Origin: Candidatus Gastranaerophilales bacterium
GTDB lineage: Bacteria; Cyanobacteriota; Vampirovibrionia; Gastranaerophilales; Gastranaerophilaceae
Direction of reading: 5' to 3'
Assembly (NCBI GenBank): GCA_944325545.1
Contig: CALVAM010000012.1
Location: 1-64,000 of the forward strand
Length of the DNA stretch: 64,000 nt
Shown here one piece after another: positions 16,830 through 26,622 of this stretch (positions within the stretch are counted from its first letter, which is position 1; each line of letters begins with the position of its first letter). Both the position numbers and the translations under genes were made by a program. The notes below the pieces were generated by a model that was given only the letters and a program-made list of their open reading frames with translations, was not told the origin of the DNA and did no database searches.

Positions 16830-17805
16830 GCTCTATTAATTTAACATCCTTAAAATCAAAACCACTGGTTTTAAGAGTATCAATAACTTCTGTGGCATAA
16901 GAATCAAAAACTGAATTATAATTTTTTAAAGCAATTTCTATAGCTCTTTGATTTTCTAATTCTGTTAACTGAATCTCCCCTGATTTTAATTTATCAATAG
17001 TTTGCGGCACTGTTTTATAATTTGCACGACCAAACTTAATTTCTGCAACAGCTTTTGCATATTTCATCTTCAAACATAATAAACCGACTTCAATTCCTAA
17101 TTTATCATTCTTAGAACATTCATCTCTTAAAGCTTTTGGAGATAATTTATTTAACACAAAATTTCCTTGTTCATCTTTTATAAAATCACCATTTTCATCT
17201 TTTTTATACAAAATACTATTTAATAAATCATTGTCTAAATTCTTATATACACCATTCCAACTACCTTTTGCATTAGGAAAAAAATCCTGTATTGTAATCG
17301 TAGTAACTTGCATAGGTCCTGATCCCGTTGAAGAATTTAAATTTCTTCTAAAACTACCGTTTGTTTCTTTAGCGATAACTGATATCAACAATGTTGGCTG
17401 TATATTATATTCTTCCGATATTGAAAAAATTTTATCAGCCCAATAATCCAAATCAGCTTTTGACAAGTTTATCTGTTTTTTCATCGCTTCTTGCTGAACT
17501 TTTAAAGATATTAACTTCAACTGTTCTTCTTTTAAATATTCTCTTGAATTCTTTATATCTTTAACTTCAGGTTTTCTGTCTATAAAATTAGGATAATGTA
17601 TTTCCTTATTATCATCTTTAAATATAGAAATTTCACTCTTTTTGTCCCCTAAACCCTCCTCATAAGAATCATTCATTTTATTAAAAACACTTATTTCATC
17701 ATAATCTTCTGTTTTATCTAAAAAACCATTACGATCTTTATCTGCCAACTTAGCAAATAATAATTTCATACCTGTTAATTTGCTATAATCAAACCCATTT
17801 GACAT
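16819..17805 (-). CDS. EF-hand plus lytic-transglycosylase-like protein
   Basis: The 328-residue protein has a canonical EF-hand loop near its start (Asp22 to Glu33, DKDRNGFLDKTE). A charged helix follows, then a lysozyme-like segment with LLISVIAKETNG (putative catalytic Glu147) and GSGPMQVT (163-168), the SLT/transglycosylase hallmark. The C-terminal part has long insertions compared with Slt domains. There is no classical signal peptide, so export by another route or a role as virion/flagellar-type muramidase is open. GGAG precedes the ATG. Family confidence is moderate; enzymatic action on peptidoglycan is inferred from motifs. Confidence 0.75.
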   Translation of the reverse strand: MSNGFDYSKLTGMKLLFAKLADKDRNGFLDKTEDYDEISVFNKMNDSYEEGLGDKKSEISIFKDDNKEIHYPNFIDRKPEVKDIKNSREYLKEEQLKLISLKVQQEAMKKQINLSKADLDYWADKIFSISEEYNIQPTLLISVIAKETNGSFRRNLNSSTGSGPMQVTTITIQDFFPNAKGSWNGVYKNLDNDLLNSILYKKDENGDFIKDEQGNFVLNKLSPKALRDECSKNDKLGIEVGLLCLKMKYAKAVAEIKFGRANYKTVPQTIDKLKSGEIQLTELENQRAIEIALKNYNSVFDSYATEVIDTLKTSGFDFKDVKLIEPIK

Positions 17806-17948
17806 ACTATATCTCCAAATAAAATAACGGCATTTTAAACAATAACTTTAATATTTTTTACAAATATTTACAAACAAAACAAAATAACCTCATTTTTAAA
17901 TTATCTTTAGATTATAATACATATATTACAGCTTATAAGGAGAAAACT

Positions 17949-18788
17949 ATGTTAACAGGACCATTTTTAGACAGAAACTGGATGGGAGAAAATAAAAACT
18001 ACGAAAAATCAAACATCATTATGTTAGGAATGCCATTTGACGGAACAGTTTCATACCGTCCGGGATCAAGATTTGCTCCGGAGCAAATTCGCCTTGCAAG
18101 CTGGGGTTTAGAAGAATATTCTCCTTATTTTGACAAACACTTAGAAGATTGTAATTTTCATGATGCCGGAGATTTAGAATTCCCTCTTGGAAATACAAAA
18201 GCTTCTTTAGATTTAATACAAAAAAACGTTGAAGAAATCTATAAAGACAAAAAACGTGTTTTTGGAATCGGTGGCGAACATTTGGTAACACTACCTGAAA
18301 TCAAGGCTATATCCAAATATGTTGATAATATTGCAATAGTTCATTTTGATGCTCACACTGATTTAAGAGAAGAATATATGGGAGAAGCTCTTTCGCATTC
18401 TGCAGTAATACAACATTCAGGGAAAATTGTAGGATTTGAAAATATTAAACAAATCGGTATTCGCTCCGGAATGAAAGAAGAATTTGAACTTATGAAAAAA
18501 TATAATACATTAATTCATAATTACTCAGAACTTGATTGTCTAAAAAATAAAAATATATTTATAACTGTTGATTTAGATGTATTAGACACCTCTATCATGC
18601 CTGGAACAGGAACACCGGAAGTTGGGGGATTAACATTTAATGAACTTATTGGTTGGTTTAAATACTTATCAAACTTTAATATCATAGGAGCAGATGTCGT
18701 AGAATTAGCTCCTGATTATGATTCAAGCGGTGCTTCTACTGCTGTTGCCACAAAAGTTATCCGAGAACTTTTAATGACAATGACTTAA
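17949..18788 (+). CDS. speB: Agmatinase
   Basis: The 279-residue ureohydrolase converts agmatine to putrescine and urea. All manganese ligands are visible: GGEH (His111), HFDAHTDLR (Asp134, His136, Asp138) and VDLDVLD (Asp208, Asp210). The segment SYRPGSRFAPEQIR near residue 35-48 and GTGTPEVGG are typical of SpeB. AAGGAG precedes the ATG. It is monocistronic and overlaps the end of the convergent envelope gene by 4 bp. Arginase and related ureohydrolases share the metal site; agmatinase is favoured by overall length and by the GTPEVGG loop. Confidence 0.92.
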   Translation: MLTGPFLDRNWMGENKNYEKSNIIMLGMPFDGTVSYRPGSRFAPEQIRLASWGLEEYSPYFDKHLEDCNFHDAGDLEFPLGNTKASLDLIQKNVEEIYKDKKRVFGIGGEHLVTLPEIKAISKYVDNIAIVHFDAHTDLREEYMGEALSHSAVIQHSGKIVGFENIKQIGIRSGMKEEFELMKKYNTLIHNYSELDCLKNKNIFITVDLDVLDTSIMPGTGTPEVGGLTFNELIGWFKYLSNFNIIGADVVELAPDYDSSGASTAVATKVIRELLMTMT

Positions 18789-19897
18789 TTATAATCCCTT
18801 AAAGCCGGACGAGAATTATCAATATCGCTATATAAATTATTCTTTTTGCTTTTTTGAATATTTATAGGCTCATATGTTGTTTCAATATCATTAACTTTTT
18901 TTCCAACAGGCTTTTTATAATTTATATTTTGTATATTATTTTCAATATCAGAGGTTGAACCAACTGACTCTTTAACATTATCGATAACAGGTTCCGCTTT
19001 TACATCTAATTGTTTTTGCATAGCTTTTTCTTCAACTCTTTGCTTTCTTTCTTCTTTTAATTGATTATACTTATCTTTCACATCGCTAATCTTTGCATCA
19101 ACACGTGTTTTAGCCGCATTATAATTCTTTTGCCCTTCCTTATTCCATCTCCTGTATTTTTTTGTAAATACATTATCAAAATTGCCCATATCATAATAAA
19201 TTTTATTTTGTTCCTTATCATATTCATCAGGTAAAAGAATACTTTTTTGAACATTCTGAGCAATTTCAGGACAAATCATCCTTGAATAATCCCTAATTTT
19301 TTGTAACTGTTCAGTTTGAGGAGAAGGACCTCTTGTAATTATTCTATTTTCTACAACACTTATAGTTTTATAAAAAGTATTTGACCATAAAGCTGTATTT
19401 GTGTATGTATCAACTAAAACAGCATAAGTTGAAATTTTATAAGCCGGATCAACAACTGTAGCTCCCGGAATATTAAGAAAATCCCAAACAGTTCGCCTTA
19501 AGATATAATTTTCTGAATCTATCGCAGAAGTGATTAACAAAACATATCTTGCCTTTGATTTATTTGCCACTTTTCTTAATTGCGGATAATCAATATTATA
19601 AGTTGTTCTAAATCTATTAGTTAAATTTCTTGCAGGAACCATGCAAGAAGCATCACTTTTTAAAATTTTTCTCTGATCACTTACTGTAGGAGATTTTATA
19701 TAAGTAGTTCCATTTAAAATATTTACAACTTCATTTGCAAAAAACTCTGAAGTCGCATTATAAATATAAGAATCTATTGCAATATTTTCTGTAACAATAT
19801 TATCAGGAATAACTAAAACCTTATAAGGCTCAGCTTTTACAAGCGGAGCAACTAAAAATACTATCCCAACTACCAATATTTTAAATAAATCTCTCAC
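18785..19897 (-). CDS. Exported protein of unknown function
   Basis: The 370-residue product starts at GTG 19897, which sits 6 nt after an extended -10 box (TGTTATAAT, 19912-19904). It has a signal peptide (to VKA-EPY, about residue 22). Its N-terminal domain has alternating strands such as YKVLVIPDNIVTENI and ARYVLLITSAIDS, like CsgG/TolB-type periplasmic domains. Near residue 245 begins a long Lys/Arg/Glu coiled coil, and the tail is disordered. No named family is certain. It is divergent from the AsmA-like gene at 20016, another envelope protein, and the two promoters share the intergenic gap. Confidence 0.78.
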   Translation of the reverse strand: MRDLFKILVVGIVFLVAPLVKAEPYKVLVIPDNIVTENIAIDSYIYNATSEFFANEVVNILNGTTYIKSPTVSDQRKILKSDASCMVPARNLTNRFRTTYNIDYPQLRKVANKSKARYVLLITSAIDSENYILRRTVWDFLNIPGATVVDPAYKISTYAVLVDTYTNTALWSNTFYKTISVVENRIITRGPSPQTEQLQKIRDYSRMICPEIAQNVQKSILLPDEYDKEQNKIYYDMGNFDNVFTKKYRRWNKEGQKNYNAAKTRVDAKISDVKDKYNQLKEERKQRVEEKAMQKQLDVKAEPVIDNVKESVGSTSDIENNIQNINYKKPVGKKVNDIETTYEPINIQKSKKNNLYSDIDNSRPALRDYN

Positions 19898-19912
19898 AAA
19901 AAAATTATAACA
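19898..19912 (-). promoter_or_regulatory. Extended -10 promoter fixing a GTG start
   Basis: On the minus strand TGTTATAAT (19912-19904) is followed by exactly six T and then GTG at 19897-19895. No SD is present. This supports both the GTG start and a leaderless mRNA. Confidence 0.6.
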
Positions 19913-19980
19913 TAATTTTATATAAACAACAAAACTTTAAATAAAGCTATTGGACTATTTTTTTCTAATCCACTTGTTAG

Positions 19981-20015
19981 TTGATACTTTTACTGATATC
20001 ATATTAATAATTAAA
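19981..20015 (+). promoter_or_regulatory. Promoter of the AsmA-like gene, leaderless layout
   Basis: TTGATA (19981-19986), a 17-bp spacer and TTAATA (20004-20009) end 6 nt before the ATG at 20016. The -10 box is weaker than at other sites here. Confidence 0.4.
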
Positions 20016-23000
20016 ATGAATAAAATTTTAAATAAATATATAATAATTTTAATATTTTTTTATACGTTTTGGTTAATAGGCTTACCTTTGATATTTTCCA
20101 AAACAGTTCTTGTAGTTTGTGAAAATCTATCCGCAAACACAAATTATAATATTCAAATAACAGAACCAAAATTAAGATTAAATGTTATTCCTACTGCAAA
20201 AATCTCTGCAAATAAAATTGAAATCACAGAAAAAAAATCAAACGATAAAATCTTACTAAACAATTTTGAAATTACCACAAGAATATTACCTCTTATATCA
20301 GGTAAATTTCACATTAATAATATCAAAATTTCTAATCTACACATAAATGCTAGTATAAAAAAAGATATTGAACTTGATAAAAACTTTTTCAAAAATTTCT
20401 CTAAAACAAAGGTTAAATGTGACAGTTTTAATCTAAAAGAATTTTCTATCTCTTTATGGGAAAAAGATATCAAAACTCCAATCATATATACCGGAAAAAA
20501 TTTGCTATTCGAAAATACAAGCAGAAATTTCAAACTAAATTTAGAAAGCAAAATTGATATTAATAATTCAGTTTCAAGTGCAAAAGCTAACTTATACTTG
20601 CCTAAAAACAACAATGTTCAAAAAAGTTCCATTGATGTTCATATTAAAAATTTTAATATAAATCCATTAGGAGAATATTTAAAACAATATTTACCTTTAG
20701 AAATAAAAGAATTAAACGGAATAATTAATTTAGACATAAATAATTCATACTTAAATGCGACAGTTGAAAATTTTTCAGCCATTTCAAAAGATGACGCAAA
20801 ATCAATAAAATTTCCAAATAAACTAGAAATAAAATCTCAATTTAATATAACAAGTAAAATTATAAATTTTGAAAATATTGATATAAAATCAAATAATATT
20901 CACACAATCTTAAAAGGAAAAATCTATAATTTTTTAGAAACAACCTTAACAACCTTAGATTTAAATGTACAAATTAACAAATCAAAAGTAGAAGATATTA
21001 TCTCAATGCTTCCGGCATTAAACGTAGAAGAATTCAATTTATATAAGCTAAAAAAATATAAATTCTACGGCAATGTTATCGGGAACTTTTCAATAACCGG
21101 AAATATAAATGAACCCGACATACTAGGAGATGTTTATATTGATAACGGAATTTTAATAAAACCTATAAAAAATGCAAGCGGAGCAATTATAAAACTTAAT
21201 TTCACAGGAAAATATCTAAATTTTGATGTAACAGTTCCTGCAGGCGAACTTGAACGAGTTTGGGTAAAGGGCGGAGTAGAATTATATAATGTAAAATATT
21301 CCGATATGCGAATTTGGAGTACTAAAAATGTCGATTTACAACTTGCAGAAGAAAAAGTTGTTCCAATCCACGAAATTCTAAACTTCGTAATAGGTCCGGT
21401 TCCGATAATGGATGTAAAAGGTAGGGGTAATATTGATATTACCGTAAAAGGTAACAGGGCAAATCCTCACGTATGGGGTTATTTAAACTTCTATAATGTA
21501 ACAACCTATTTCCTTGAAATGCCTAATTTAATACTTCAAAATGCAGAGGCGAAACTAACTTTTAATGATGAAATTGCTGTTTTTAAAACCATAAAAGGAT
21601 TTGTTAATAACCAACCTTTTAGTATTAATGGAACTTGCACTCTTCAGGGCAAATTCGACTTTGATGTAAACTCTAAAAATCAAGACACAAACAAACTCTA
21701 TCTAGCAATAAAAAACTCTACAATGATACCTGAAATTCAAAAAATTCTACCAAAACTTGACATTTGTAAAGGAATTTCAAATATAAATTTAAAAGTATTC
21801 GGAGAAGTAAAGTATATAGAAGATTTAAAATTCAATAAAAACTTTTCAACTAAAGGAACTTTAGAATTAATAAATAACACATTCGGCCAACAAGGTATTA
21901 ATATACGTAATGCCAACGGAAAAATAAATTTAGACGGCTTAAATGCTGATGCCAATATAACATCCTATATCGGAAATTCAAAACTAACAGCACAAGGTGA
22001 AATAAAAAATAATATCGCAAACTTTAACATTAACATCCCAAATCTAAACCTATTTGACATAATACCAAATTCTCAAAATTACAATTACGAAATTGGAAAA
22101 ATAAATTTAAAAGTAGATTCTAAATATAATGGTAAAGTAGACAACATAGAATACGATAAAATAAATTTTGTTGCCAAAATACTAAATACTCCAAATAATA
22201 AATTAAATTTATCAAATGGTGAAATAAAACTTAAAAATAACAAGCTTGAGATCATCAATTTAAAAGGGAATTATCTTGACGGTAAAAATTCATTCAATAT
22301 AAACCTGGAAGCCGATGATATAATTTCTAAGAAACCTCAAATTAACGGAAATATTCAACTTAAAGAATTCAATCTAGAAAATATAAATTCACTTTCAAAT
22401 CTTTCTATTATTCCGAAAGAAATAAAAAAATATTTAAAACAAATCACATTTGAGAGAGGAAAAATAAATTTAAATTGTCGAATAAATAACAATAGAATAA
22501 ATGCATACACAGATTTAGGCGGGATTTGGTTTAGATATAATCCCTTAAATCTTCCAATAAAAATAGTAAATGGTAGTTTAATAATTAGAAGTAATAATTT
22601 AAGATTAAACAAAATAAACATACTTGCAGATGAAATGCCAATATTAATAGATGGGGAAATCTACGATATATTTAAAACACAAAAATTCGATTTATATTTC
22701 AATTCAAAACCAAAACAAGAATTCATAGATAAATATATAAACAAAAATCAAATTTATCCGGTAAAAATAAAAGGAGATATCGTATATTCAGCCAATATAA
22801 AAGGGGAAAAAGATAACTTTAATCTAAAAGCAAATGCACAAATGGCAAAAGATTCAAGTATATATCATCTTGGAGCGACAGTAGGAGATATAGAAAATTC
22901 TATAGTCTTAAATCTTGATACCAAAATTATTAAACAAAATTTAGTTCGCATAAAAGAATTTTCATATGATAAAATTATCACTTCTCAAAGTGGTAAACAA

Positions 23001-24362
23001 ACACATTTAAATATGCTTAAAGCAAAAGGCGGAATTGACGTTTATAAAGACGATTTAACATTCCACGACTTATACATAAAAACAAATACACCAACTGACG
23101 CAAGAATATTTAACATAATTTTTAGAAAACCAAATATTAAACAAGGGCAATTTACATCAGATTTAAAATTTAATGGAACATTATCAAATCCAAAATTATT
23201 AGGAAGTTTTCATATTTTTGAAACAAATATTCCATTTTTAGATACAACAATGAAAAATATAACATTAGATTTTAAAGAAAAAAATATCGAAATATCAACA
23301 CTTGGAGAAATTCTGGGTAACGATATTTTAATGAAAGGAACAATAAAAAACAAACTAACCGCTCCATATTACGTAGAAAAAATTTATCTTACAACAAATT
23401 TATTAGATATAAATTATATTATAAATAAGTTAAAACTCTCTCAAGTAGATAATATTAAAACATTTGAAAGCTTTGAAGGATTTGATTTAGGTACAATTAT
23501 AATAAAAAATTTAGAACTAAATGCAGATAGCATACACTTAAAAAATATCATAGCAGAAAACTTTAAAGCCAATATCTCATTAAATGAAAAACAAATTTTT
23601 AATGTCAACAACTTCAGATTTAACCTAGCAAACGGAAATTTAAACGGAAAATTATCTTATAATTTAAAAAATTACAATACTACTCTAAATCTTAAAGCAA
23701 AAGAAATAGATGCAAACGCCCTCAGTTATACATTATTTGAACTAAATAATCAAATTTATGGTGATTTAACAGGAAATATCAATTTAAATTGTAATGGTCT
23801 TAATTTTGACAAATGTATGCAGACATTAGATGGGAAATTAACCTTTGATGCAGCAGATGGAAGAATGCCAAAACTGGGTTCTTTGGAATATTTATTAAGA
23901 GCTGGTAACCTTATAAAAAGTGGAATTACAGGAATTTCAATTAATAACGTCATTGATATAATCACCCCAATGAAAACAGGAGATTTTTCTAAAATTCATG
24001 GAGATATAGACATAAGAAAGGGTATTGCAGAAAATATTGAAATTACAACACAAGGAGAAAATTTAAATCTATTTATAAACGGAAAATATAATTTTTCGAC
24101 ATCAGATGCTAAAATGGAAGTCTTCGGGTTATTATCAAAGAAAATATCAACAATGTTTGGTCCGATTGGAAATTTATCGTTAAACTCACTATTTAATTCA
24201 ATACCTGGAGTTGATTTATCAAAAGATTCTCCTGTATTAGAAAACATAAATAAAATTCCTGGAATTGAATTATCCAGCAAGGCATATAGAAAATTCATTG
24301 CAGAAATTAGTGGTAATATAAACGGAGAAGACTATGTAACCAGCTTTAAATGGGTTAATTAA
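20016..24362 (+). CDS. AsmA/TamB-like large envelope protein
   Basis: With ATG 20016 as start (the upstream TTG at 19950 lies before the promoter) the protein has 1448 residues. An uncleaved N-terminal membrane anchor (about 6-30) is followed by long runs of Asn/Ile/Lys-rich beta strands. Their repeating G-x-(I/L)-x-x-x-(D/N)-G pattern is typical of AsmA, YhdP and TamB repeating beta-groove proteins. The C-terminal 200 residues (LTFDAADGRMPKLGSLEYLL, TQGENLNLFINGKYN, VFGLLSKKI) match the AsmA-like C-terminal domain. Such proteins bridge inner and outer membranes and carry phospholipid. The gene supports a diderm envelope. Which of the AsmA clan members it is cannot be resolved. Confidence 0.87.
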   Translation: MNKILNKYIIILIFFYTFWLIGLPLIFSKTVLVVCENLSANTNYNIQITEPKLRLNVIPTAKISANKIEITEKKSNDKILLNNFEITTRILPLISGKFHINNIKISNLHINASIKKDIELDKNFFKNFSKTKVKCDSFNLKEFSISLWEKDIKTPIIYTGKNLLFENTSRNFKLNLESKIDINNSVSSAKANLYLPKNNNVQKSSIDVHIKNFNINPLGEYLKQYLPLEIKELNGIINLDINNSYLNATVENFSAISKDDAKSIKFPNKLEIKSQFNITSKIINFENIDIKSNNIHTILKGKIYNFLETTLTTLDLNVQINKSKVEDIISMLPALNVEEFNLYKLKKYKFYGNVIGNFSITGNINEPDILGDVYIDNGILIKPIKNASGAIIKLNFTGKYLNFDVTVPAGELERVWVKGGVELYNVKYSDMRIWSTKNVDLQLAEEKVVPIHEILNFVIGPVPIMDVKGRGNIDITVKGNRANPHVWGYLNFYNVTTYFLEMPNLILQNAEAKLTFNDEIAVFKTIKGFVNNQPFSINGTCTLQGKFDFDVNSKNQDTNKLYLAIKNSTMIPEIQKILPKLDICKGISNINLKVFGEVKYIEDLKFNKNFSTKGTLELINNTFGQQGINIRNANGKINLDGLNADANITSYIGNSKLTAQGEIKNNIANFNINIPNLNLFDIIPNSQNYNYEIGKINLKVDSKYNGKVDNIEYDKINFVAKILNTPNNKLNLSNGEIKLKNNKLEIINLKGNYLDGKNSFNINLEADDIISKKPQINGNIQLKEFNLENINSLSNLSIIPKEIKKYLKQITFERGKINLNCRINNNRINAYTDLGGIWFRYNPLNLPIKIVNGSLIIRSNNLRLNKINILADEMPILIDGEIYDIFKTQKFDLYFNSKPKQEFIDKYINKNQIYPVKIKGDIVYSANIKGEKDNFNLKANAQMAKDSSIYHLGATVGDIENSIVLNLDTKIIKQNLVRIKEFSYDKIITSQSGKQTHLNMLKAKGGIDVYKDDLTFHDLYIKTNTPTDARIFNIIFRKPNIKQGQFTSDLKFNGTLSNPKLLGSFHIFETNIPFLDTTMKNITLDFKEKNIEISTLGEILGNDILMKGTIKNKLTAPYYVEKIYLTTNLLDINYIINKLKLSQVDNIKTFESFEGFDLGTIIIKNLELNADSIHLKNIIAENFKANISLNEKQIFNVNNFRFNLANGNLNGKLSYNLKNYNTTLNLKAKEIDANALSYTLFELNNQIYGDLTGNINLNCNGLNFDKCMQTLDGKLTFDAADGRMPKLGSLEYLLRAGNLIKSGITGISINNVIDIITPMKTGDFSKIHGDIDIRKGIAENIEITTQGENLNLFINGKYNFSTSDAKMEVFGLLSKKISTMFGPIGNLSLNSLFNSIPGVDLSKDSPVLENINKIPGIELSSKAYRKFIAEISGNINGEDYVTSFKWVN

Positions 24363-24381
24363 TATTATTATTTATAAAAAC

Positions 24382-25542
24382 CTATTTTGTTAAGAAATCA
24401 TAATAAGTCTTTAAATTTTTAAATAAAGCAGCTTGTCCGTTTTCAAGAGCAAAGGCCGTAGAAATAATTTCTTCACCAGTTATAGCATTTTTATTATCTT
24501 TAGCTTGAGCATTAGTTAATAAATATGCAGCCGCTTCATCGGTTGAAATGCTAAAATCTTTATCTTGATCTAAAGTAGAAATTTTAACTGCAACAGCAGA
24601 TAGTAATTCCGCTTCTTCAGAATCATCTAATTCCCAAGAATCAAATTTTGATAATTCAAAATTTTTATATTTTTCAGTTGCTTCAATTGCTTTTTTACGT
24701 GCTTCTGTTTTATTCATTCCATTTCCGGTATAAAAATCTACTAATGAACTATAAAACATTTCATGTAAATTTACGTTTTTATCTTTAGATGCTGAATCAT
24801 TGATCCCATCCTGATCATAATATTCAACAAAAGTATCACCAAAATTTTTATAAGCTTCTTTCATTTCATCAAGATTTTTAAAACCTGCCTTACAATGTTC
24901 ATCATATTTTAAAGTTAAATCTCCGGTTTTGACAACATCTTTTTCAAATCTAGAATATTTCCAACCTTTTACATAATTAGAAAGTCTTGTTTGAATTTCT
25001 TCTGTTGTTAATTCTTGCCCGTTTGCTTTAGCTACTGCCATCATTGTATTATACTTAGAAACTACATCTGCTTGTAAATCATCATTTTCTTGTTCTAAAT
25101 TAATACCTGCATTTTGAAGAATTGTCTTCACTTTTTCTTCAGGAGATTGCTCAGCTTTTTCTTCACTACTATTAGAAGGAGTTATTACAACTTCATCTAA
25201 CATATTAACCGTTTCAGATTCTTTAGAAGAAACATCTTTTCCATATAATCTTTCAACATTAGATTTTGCAATTTCTAAAATTTGATTCCAAGCATTTTTA
25301 GTAATTTGATAAGCTTGTCCAGCATTTACAACAAAATTATTACCCTTTGTTATGTCTGTATCATCACCACGATATTGTTTTTTACCAACTGCAGAATCAT
25401 TTTTAACAATATCAAAAACAGACTGCCATTCACGTAAATTTAAATTTACATCCTTGCCAAGTTCACTATCTAATTGCTTATCAATAGTATATGATAAACT
25501 TCTTTCTATATTTAAATTTATATTATCATTACTTACACTCAT
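24382..25542 (-). CDS. EF-hand protein of unknown function
   Basis: From the ATG at 25542 the protein has 386 residues. The upstream in-frame start at 25572 would place AT-rich promoter-like sequence inside the gene. A canonical EF-hand loop lies at Asp325-Glu336 (DQDKDFSISTDE). A second, irregular acidic loop is near 243-260, and the C-terminal region is helical like calmodulin-type pairs. The middle (about 115-140) is a Ser/Glu-rich linker. No signal peptide or enzyme domain is seen. Together with the EF-hand protein at 16819 it makes two calcium-binding proteins within 8 kb. Function unknown. Confidence 0.75.
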   Translation of the reverse strand: MSVSNDNINLNIERSLSYTIDKQLDSELGKDVNLNLREWQSVFDIVKNDSAVGKKQYRGDDTDITKGNNFVVNAGQAYQITKNAWNQILEIAKSNVERLYGKDVSSKESETVNMLDEVVITPSNSSEEKAEQSPEEKVKTILQNAGINLEQENDDLQADVVSKYNTMMAVAKANGQELTTEEIQTRLSNYVKGWKYSRFEKDVVKTGDLTLKYDEHCKAGFKNLDEMKEAYKNFGDTFVEYYDQDGINDSASKDKNVNLHEMFYSSLVDFYTGNGMNKTEARKKAIEATEKYKNFELSKFDSWELDDSEEAELLSAVAVKISTLDQDKDFSISTDEAAAYLLTNAQAKDNKNAITGEEIISTAFALENGQAALFKNLKTYYDFLTK

Positions 25543-25686
25543 ATTTATATAAAGTATATATACAAATAGCAATTTCGAAAAATTTTAATGTTGTAACAAA
25601 AGTTAATAAAAAATAATATAAATTTGCTAATAATAAATTTTATGAGTATAATAAGTGTAAAAAATACAATAGAATGAGGAATATAG

Positions 25687-26565
25687 ATGGCTTTAAATTT
25701 TCAAGATTTAATATTGAACTTATCAAGATTTTGGTCAGACTATGGCTGTATAATTCAACAGCCGTATGACATAGAAAAAGGGGCTTCAACAATGAACCCT
25801 GCTACTTTTTTAAGAGCACTAGGTCCAGAACCTTGGTCGACAGCAATGGTAGAACCTTGCAGACGTCCGACAGACGCAAGATACGGAGAAAACCCTAATC
25901 GTCTAGGACATTATTTTCAATATCAAGTAATTTTAAAACCATCACCGGATAACGCTCAAGAATTATATTTAAAAAGTCTTGAAGCAATGGGGATTGATTT
26001 GTCTAAACACGATGTAAGATTTGTAGAAGATAACTGGGAATCTCCGACTCTTGGAGCCGCAGGTGTTGGCTGGGAAGTATGGTTAGATGGGATGGAAATT
26101 ACTCAATTTACATATTTCCAACAAGTAGGTGGTTTAGAAGTTAAGCCTGTAGCTTTAGAAATAACTTATGGTTTAGAAAGAATTGCTATGTATATCCAAA
26201 ACAAAGAATCTGTTTTTGATATTATGTGGAACAATGAATTAAAATATGGTGATATTTACCTTCAAAATGAAATCGAACAATCTAAATATAATTTTGAATA
26301 TTCAGATGCCGACAGATTGTTCAGTTTATTTGACGCTTATCAAAAAGAAGTTGATAATTGTATAAATGCAGAGCTTGTGTTACCTGCTTATGATTATGTA
26401 TTAAAATGTTCACATACTTTTAATCTTCTTGATGCAAGAGGAGTTATCAGTAAAGATGAAAGAATTAATTTCATAAATCGAGTGCGTACAATGGCATCTG
26501 CAGTTGCAAAACTATATGTTCAACAAAGGGAAAAATTAGGATTCCCTTTAATAAAAAATAAATAA
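25687..26565 (+). CDS. glyQ: Glycyl-tRNA synthetase alpha subunit
   Basis: The 292-residue protein is the catalytic alpha chain of the bacterial alpha2-beta2 GlyRS. It shows the nearly invariant starting region with [28 protein letters not shown], the [15 protein letters not shown] class II motif 2 region and LERIAMYIQ motif 3. GAGGA precedes the ATG. The beta subunit gene glyS does not follow; the next gene is an amino-acid permease. Separate glyQ and glyS genes are common in cyanobacteria, and this fits the lineage suggested for the window. Confidence 0.97.
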   Translation: MALNFQDLILNLSRFWSDYGCIIQQPYDIEKGASTMNPATFLRALGPEPWSTAMVEPCRRPTDARYGENPNRLGHYFQYQVILKPSPDNAQELYLKSLEAMGIDLSKHDVRFVEDNWESPTLGAAGVGWEVWLDGMEITQFTYFQQVGGLEVKPVALEITYGLERIAMYIQNKESVFDIMWNNELKYGDIYLQNEIEQSKYNFEYSDADRLFSLFDAYQKEVDNCINAELVLPAYDYVLKCSHTFNLLDARGVISKDERINFINRVRTMASAVAKLYVQQREKLGFPLIKNK

Positions 26566-26622
26566 ATTACTTATCTAAAAACAGAACATTGATAAGAGCA
26601 AGTAAAAGAAAGGTAAATTTAG

